From DATBAK01 sp036787815 (GTDB lineage: Bacteria; Actinomycetota; Acidimicrobiia; IMCC26256; PALSA-610), in assembly GCA_036787815.1 (NCBI GenBank), contig DAIQOP010000147.1, positions 1 through 9,238 of the forward strand: DNA of 9,238 bases. The letters run 5' to 3'. The notes beneath the pieces were generated by a model, which made no database searches, was not told where the DNA came from, and saw only the letters and a program-made list of their open reading frames with translations. A program made the position numbers and the translations under genes. This document shows, piece by piece, positions 6,279-9,238 of this stretch. Position 1 is the stretch's first letter; each line of letters begins with the position of its first letter.

Positions 6279-6303
6279 CACGCCCCTCGAGGCCGATTGG
6301 TTC
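6279..6303 (-). promoter_or_regulatory. Candidate ECF-sigma promoter for the lipoprotein-sigma-anti-sigma operon
   Basis: On the minus strand GAAC (6303-6300) is followed by a 17-base spacer and CGTG (6282-6279), about 35 bases before the ATG at 6244. ECF sigma factors commonly use an AAC-containing -35 and a CGT-containing -10 with 16-17 bases between them. The position fits an autoregulated promoter for the operon that encodes the sigma factor. Both motifs are short, so chance is a real alternative. Confidence 0.4.
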
Positions 6304-6343
6304 GGAAGACCGAGCGGCAGCACCCGAGCGCTCCCGGGCGCAG

Positions 6344-7252
6344 TCAGCCGGTGATGACGACCGCATTGACCGGGGCGAGGTCCGATCGCGCGAGGGCGAA
6401 CGAGCGTCCGCCGTCGCGACTCAGGAGCAACTCGCCGGCCGTCGTCCCGGCGACCACGAGCTCTCCACGGGCGGCGAGGCAATTCCGTTCGACGGCGCCG
6501 GAGAACTCGTCGAACACGTCTTCCCAGAGGAGGGAACCCACTCCCGCACGGGCGTGATAGATCGCCGCTTCGGGACCGCCGGCGTCCCAGAGCGTCGGAG
6601 GCCCGGATGCCGCGCCCACGACGAGCCCGTCGTCGGTTCGCGCGAGTCCGAGGGTGTATCCCCGATCGATGCCGTCACTGGCCCACGTCCAGTGTCTTCC
6701 CTCGTCGTGGCTGAGGAAGCAACCCATGCCGGTCGTCGCGTACAGCGTCTCGTCGACGGCGACGACGACGTGCACGTCGTCGAAGAGGCCCTCGTTGCGC
6801 GCTTCCCACGTCGCCCCACGGTCGTGACTGACGGCGACGCCGCCGATCTCGACACCGACGATCAACCGGTCACCGTCGACCACGATGGTCGACAGGTCGG
6901 CGGCTCCCCAGGGCGAATGCCAGTTCTCGTGGCCGTCGATCGCGGTCAGACCGTTGAGCTCGCGTGCGTTGCCGTCGTGGAGACGCCAGACCGCGGCGGG
7001 TTCCACACCGGCGTACACCTCGTCATCGCCGCCGAGCGCGACCGTCCAGACGATCGCGTCCTCCAACCCGAGATCCCGCCACCCGCCGTGCGCCCGGAGC
7101 CACACTCCCCCGCCGGACACGGCGGCGACGACGGCATCGTCGCGTGCGTCGACCGCGACGACCTCGCGGCCGTCGAGGTCGATCCCGCGCGTCGCACCCG
7201 TGTCGTCGACATGCAGCAGGCCGGCGCCCGTCGCGAGATGCACGATCGTCAT
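6344..7252 (-). CDS. BNR/Asp-box beta-propeller protein (sialidase/VPS10/YCF48-like fold), function unknown
   Basis: This 302-residue protein has no signal peptide or membrane helix. Three Asp-boxes (S-x-D-x-G-x-x-[WF]) are visible: SHDRGATW (142-149), SHDEGRHW (181-188) and SRDGGRSF (278-285). Other blades look more YVTN-like, such as VWLRAHGGWRDLGL and VYAGVEPAAVWRLHDG. Asp-boxes mark the turn of a propeller blade in sialidases, sortilin-type receptors and photosystem II assembly factor-like proteins. The sialidase arginine triad is not recognisable, so I do not call it an enzyme. The ATG at 7252 has GAGGG just upstream and lies 7 bases after the stop of the SCP2-like gene, so the two are almost certainly cotranscribed. 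A longer in-frame reading back to 7636 is rejected because it would overlap that gene with Arg/Ser-rich sequence. Confidence 0.8.
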   Translation of the reverse strand: MTIVHLATGAGLLHVDDTGATRGIDLDGREVVAVDARDDAVVAAVSGGGVWLRAHGGWRDLGLEDAIVWTVALGGDDEVYAGVEPAAVWRLHDGNARELNGLTAIDGHENWHSPWGAADLSTIVVDGDRLIVGVEIGGVAVSHDRGATWEARNEGLFDDVHVVVAVDETLYATTGMGCFLSHDEGRHWTWASDGIDRGYTLGLARTDDGLVVGAASGPPTLWDAGGPEAAIYHARAGVGSLLWEDVFDEFSGAVERNCLAARGELVVAGTTAGELLLSRDGGRSFALARSDLAPVNAVVITG

Positions 7253-7259
7253 GACGCCC

Positions 7260-7820
7260 TCACATCGCGACCGATCGGCGCGAACGCCACGCCACGAGCG
7301 CCGCCAGTGCCACGGTCGCGAGGAGCACCGAGGCGACGACGACGCCGCGACGACGGACGAGCGATTCGCGGTTCTCCTCGTAGAACGACTTCGGCACCGA
7401 CAACGCGAGCCCCGCGCCGGCCGCGGCCAACATCCCGCGCCCCGGTGTGACTCGCAGCTCGCCCGAGCCCACCGCGGCGATGGCGGACCGCTGCCCGCTG
7501 CAGAGCTTGGCCATGTCGAGCCACTCACCCGCCAGCACGGGAGCGCCGGGCACCGCACCGTCTTCGATGAGGATCTCGCCCGGACGGAACGACAACGTGA
7601 CCGCGATGTCGCGATCCGACGCCAGCAGCACGACATCGCCGCGTGTGATTCGGGCGACGAGGGATCGAGTGCGGAAATCGCGCAGGTTGTCGTGGAGCAG
7701 GCTGGCGAGCATGCACGCCAGACCGGACGCGCGGTCGCCGGCCGCGAGTCTGACGCTCGGGCCGGCGCGCGACCCTCCGTCGGCAGTCGCCGCGACGACG
7801 GTCACACGTGCCGCCACCAT
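7260..7820 (-). CDS. Tail-anchored membrane protein with a probable SCP2-like (sterol carrier) domain
   Basis: A 186-residue protein. Residues ~30-135 follow the pattern of an SCP2 lipid-binding fold: GDVVLLASDRDIAVTLSF (61-78), then GEILIEDG (81-88), PGAPVLAGEWLDMAKLCSG (91-109) and a closing GELRVTP strand (120-126). Residues ~158-177 (GVVVASVLLATVALAALVAW) form one hydrophobic helix flanked by RRR and RSRR, leaving a very short tail. This suggests a lipid-binding cytoplasmic domain anchored at its C-terminus. The SCP2 assignment is by pattern recognition and is moderate. The start is uncertain: ATG at 7820 overlaps the oxidoreductase gene by 19 bases and has no clear ribosome binding site, whereas GTG at 7805 would give a classic GTGA stop/start overlap and cost only five residues. 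The neighbours suggest a lipid or isoprenoid context. Confidence 0.6.
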   Translation of the reverse strand: MVAARVTVVAATADGGSRAGPSVRLAAGDRASGLACMLASLLHDNLRDFRTRSLVARITRGDVVLLASDRDIAVTLSFRPGEILIEDGAVPGAPVLAGEWLDMAKLCSGQRSAIAAVGSGELRVTPGRGMLAAAGAGLALSVPKSFYEENRESLVRRRGVVVASVLLATVALAALVAWRSRRSVAM

Positions 7821-9238
7821 GCGTCGATGCCGAGATCATCCGCGATCACCTGCAGCGCGTTGTACGCGGGGGCGAAGGTGATGAAGCCGTGAGGGTGCTG
7901 CGTCGAGCCGGCCATGTAGAGCCCGTCGACGGGGGTGCGGTACTGGCCGAGCTCGGGCAGCGGTCGCTGGTCGAGCATGTTCGCGAGGCTCACCTCTCCC
8001 ATCATCCAGTCTCCGCGCACCATGTTGGGCAACTTCTGCGCGATCTCGAGGGGGGTGTACGGAACCCAATCGAGGATCACGTCGTCGGTGAGGTTCGGTG
8101 CGTACGTCCGCCAGGCCTCGATGCAACGGTGCCCGTACCACCGCCCGACGCTTTCCCACTCGCCCTCTCCTCCGCCGGCGATCGCGAACGGTGCGAACTG
8201 GCGGAGCAGCCCCGTGGCGCACCCGGCCGGCGCATCGGTCGGGTCGTAGAGCGAGTTGACCGCGGCGTTCGGCTTCGGGTCGGGGAGCTGCCCCGCGCGT
8301 ACCGCGGCGAAGTCGGCGTTCAGCTCCTCGAGCGATCCGTATCCCAGGTTCACGACCCACGCGCGGTTCACGTCGGGATCGAACTCGGCAGCCGTGTACT
8401 CGGGCAGCGCGGTCATCGCGAGGTGCACCGAGAAGAGGGTCCAATCCTTGTGCTTGACGTCGTTCTTGACCCGCACGCGCAGCTCCTCGGGCACGGCAGT
8501 CGGTTCGAGGAACTCGAGGAAGGTCTGTTCGACGGAGACGGTCGACGCGACGAGCTTGCGCGCCGCGACCTCGGTGCCGTCGGCCAACCGCACGCCGACC
8601 GCGCGACCCCCGTCGACGAGGATCGCGCGCACGTCGGCGTCGCTAATCATCACGCCGCCGTGTTGTGCAAGATCGCGCCAGAGCGCGTGAGCGAGGCGGT
8701 GCGAGCCACCGATACACAGGTGCCAGTTGTCGATCTTGCCCACGAGCAACGGGAAGCCGATCGCGAGGCCGGCCACGTCGTTCGTGTATGCGCACACCGC
8801 TCCGTGGAACGCCAGGTGCGCCTTCACCTTGGGGTGGGTGAAGTGTTGATCGAGGAACTGGTTGATCGTCTCCCTCCGGAGCTTCACCGAGAGGAACTCG
8901 GAGCGGTCCTCCACGCCGAACGTCGCCAGCGCCTTGGTGAGCTCCTTGACCGACATCGGCGGCTGGTACATCAAGGTGCCGAGGAGGAGGTCGACGTAGC
9001 CGTGCGCCTCGAGGTAGAGGCGGCGAAACGTCTCCGCGTCCTCTTCGGAGAACCGCGCGATCGACGCGCACGTCTTGTCGAGGTCGGTGTGGACCGTGAG
9101 CGCGGTGCCGTCGTCGTAGATGGATGCCATCTGCACCTCGGGCCGCACGTACTCGACGCCGTGACCGCGCACGTCGAGGTCGTTCACCGGCGGCGCGAGA
9201 TCGACGAACGTGTGGTAGTTGGCGTGCACGTTGTGCAG
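7802..9238 (-). CDS. FAD-dependent phytoene desaturase-like oxidoreductase, C-terminal part (N-terminus beyond window edge)
   Basis: The frame is open to the right edge; 478 residues are visible. The GxGxxG FAD-binding N-terminus lies outside, so only about 50-60 residues should be missing. The closing FAD motif of the CrtI/PYROXD2-type amine-oxidase-like family is clear: GLYMAGSTQHPHG, then FAPAYNALQVI, near the C-terminus. Earlier blocks such as GGSHRLAHALWRDLAQHGGV, then DADVRAILVDGGRAVGVRLADG and a KLVASTV strand, form the second dinucleotide-fold half seen in these enzymes. Members desaturate, saturate or isomerise carotenoids, other isoprenoids or lipids; the substrate cannot be told here, and PYROXD2-like members are not carotenoid enzymes. 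No other carotenoid gene is in the window. A GTG at 9229 is internal, not the start. The 3' end overlaps the SCP2-like gene, so it is probably the upstream member of a three-gene cluster. Confidence 0.85.
   Translation of the reverse strand: MHNVHANYHTFVDLAPPVNDLDVRGHGVEYVRPEVQMASIYDDGTALTVHTDLDKTCASIARFSEEDAETFRRLYLEAHGYVDLLLGTLMYQPPMSVKELTKALATFGVEDRSEFLSVKLRRETINQFLDQHFTHPKVKAHLAFHGAVCAYTNDVAGLAIGFPLLVGKIDNWHLCIGGSHRLAHALWRDLAQHGGVMISDADVRAILVDGGRAVGVRLADGTEVAARKLVASTVSVEQTFLEFLEPTAVPEELRVRVKNDVKHKDWTLFSVHLAMTALPEYTAAEFDPDVNRAWVVNLGYGSLEELNADFAAVRAGQLPDPKPNAAVNSLYDPTDAPAGCATGLLRQFAPFAIAGGGEGEWESVGRWYGHRCIEAWRTYAPNLTDDVILDWVPYTPLEIAQKLPNMVRGDWMMGEVSLANMLDQRPLPELGQYRTPVDGLYMAGSTQHPHGFITFAPAYNALQVIADDLGIDAWWRHV

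Larger units (their letters stand above)
6245..6343. other. Intergenic region between two minus-strand clusters
   Basis: These 99 bases separate the Asp-box propeller gene from the lipoprotein gene. Besides the promoter candidate, repeat and ribosome binding site listed separately, there is an imperfect GC-rich dyad at about 6323-6340 around AGCGCT. It lacks a proper loop and a T-tract, so I do not call a terminator. Confidence 0.5.

Noticed and set aside
4289..7450. A 1053-codon open frame on the plus strand running across four minus-strand genes
   Set aside because: It is Arg/Asp/Val-rich without domains, has no convincing start signal, and is antisense to well-supported genes. Long antisense frames are expected in GC-rich DNA with biased third codon positions.
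7253..7636. N-terminal extension of the Asp-box propeller gene
   Set aside because: This part overlaps the SCP2-like gene in another frame and has Arg/Ser/Trp-rich composition typical of a shadow frame; the ATG at 7252 has its own ribosome binding site.

Overview
The window is very GC-rich and densely packed with protein-coding genes. GTG starts, a leaderless-looking promoter, an ECF sigma/zinc-finger anti-sigma pair and an actinobacterial-style secreted SGNH hydrolase suggest an actinomycete-type chromosome. Acidimicrobiia or a related lineage is my inference, not something the sequence proves. I see no RNA genes, insertion sequences, phage genes or CRISPR arrays, and no gene-free stretch longer than about 110 bases.

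Layout. Positions 2-2990 (plus strand) hold the 3' end of a CorA-like divalent-cation channel, the ribosome-assembly GTPase EngB, a small alpha/beta hydrolase close to the Est30/monoacylglycerol-lipase type, and a secreted SGNH/GDSL hydrolase with a strong ribosome binding site. Positions 3010-9238 (minus strand) hold two gene clusters, described in transcription order. The first is a phytoene-desaturase-like FAD oxidoreductase (cut by the window edge), a tail-anchored protein with an SCP2-like domain, and a BNR/Asp-box propeller; these genes overlap or nearly abut. After a 91-base gap comes the second cluster: a beta-propeller lipoprotein, an ECF sigma factor, and a membrane-spanning anti-sigma factor that overlaps the sigma gene by 14 bases. 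The two halves of the window converge at about 2990-3010, where there is a candidate bidirectional hairpin.

Most interesting part. The anti-sigma factor has an N-terminal zinc-finger domain, one membrane helix and a large exported part. The end of that exported part looks like an M15 (VanY-like) D,D-peptidase fold that has kept the scaffold (SRHTWG, GFRWGG, FEWVG) but lost the Asp and second His zinc ligands and the catalytic acid. With the lipoprotein propeller in the same operon and an ECF-type promoter candidate in front of it, this looks like a cell-surface sensing circuit in which a dead peptidoglycan peptidase acts as the sensor. That role is inference; the domain architecture and the substituted residues can be read directly from the sequence.
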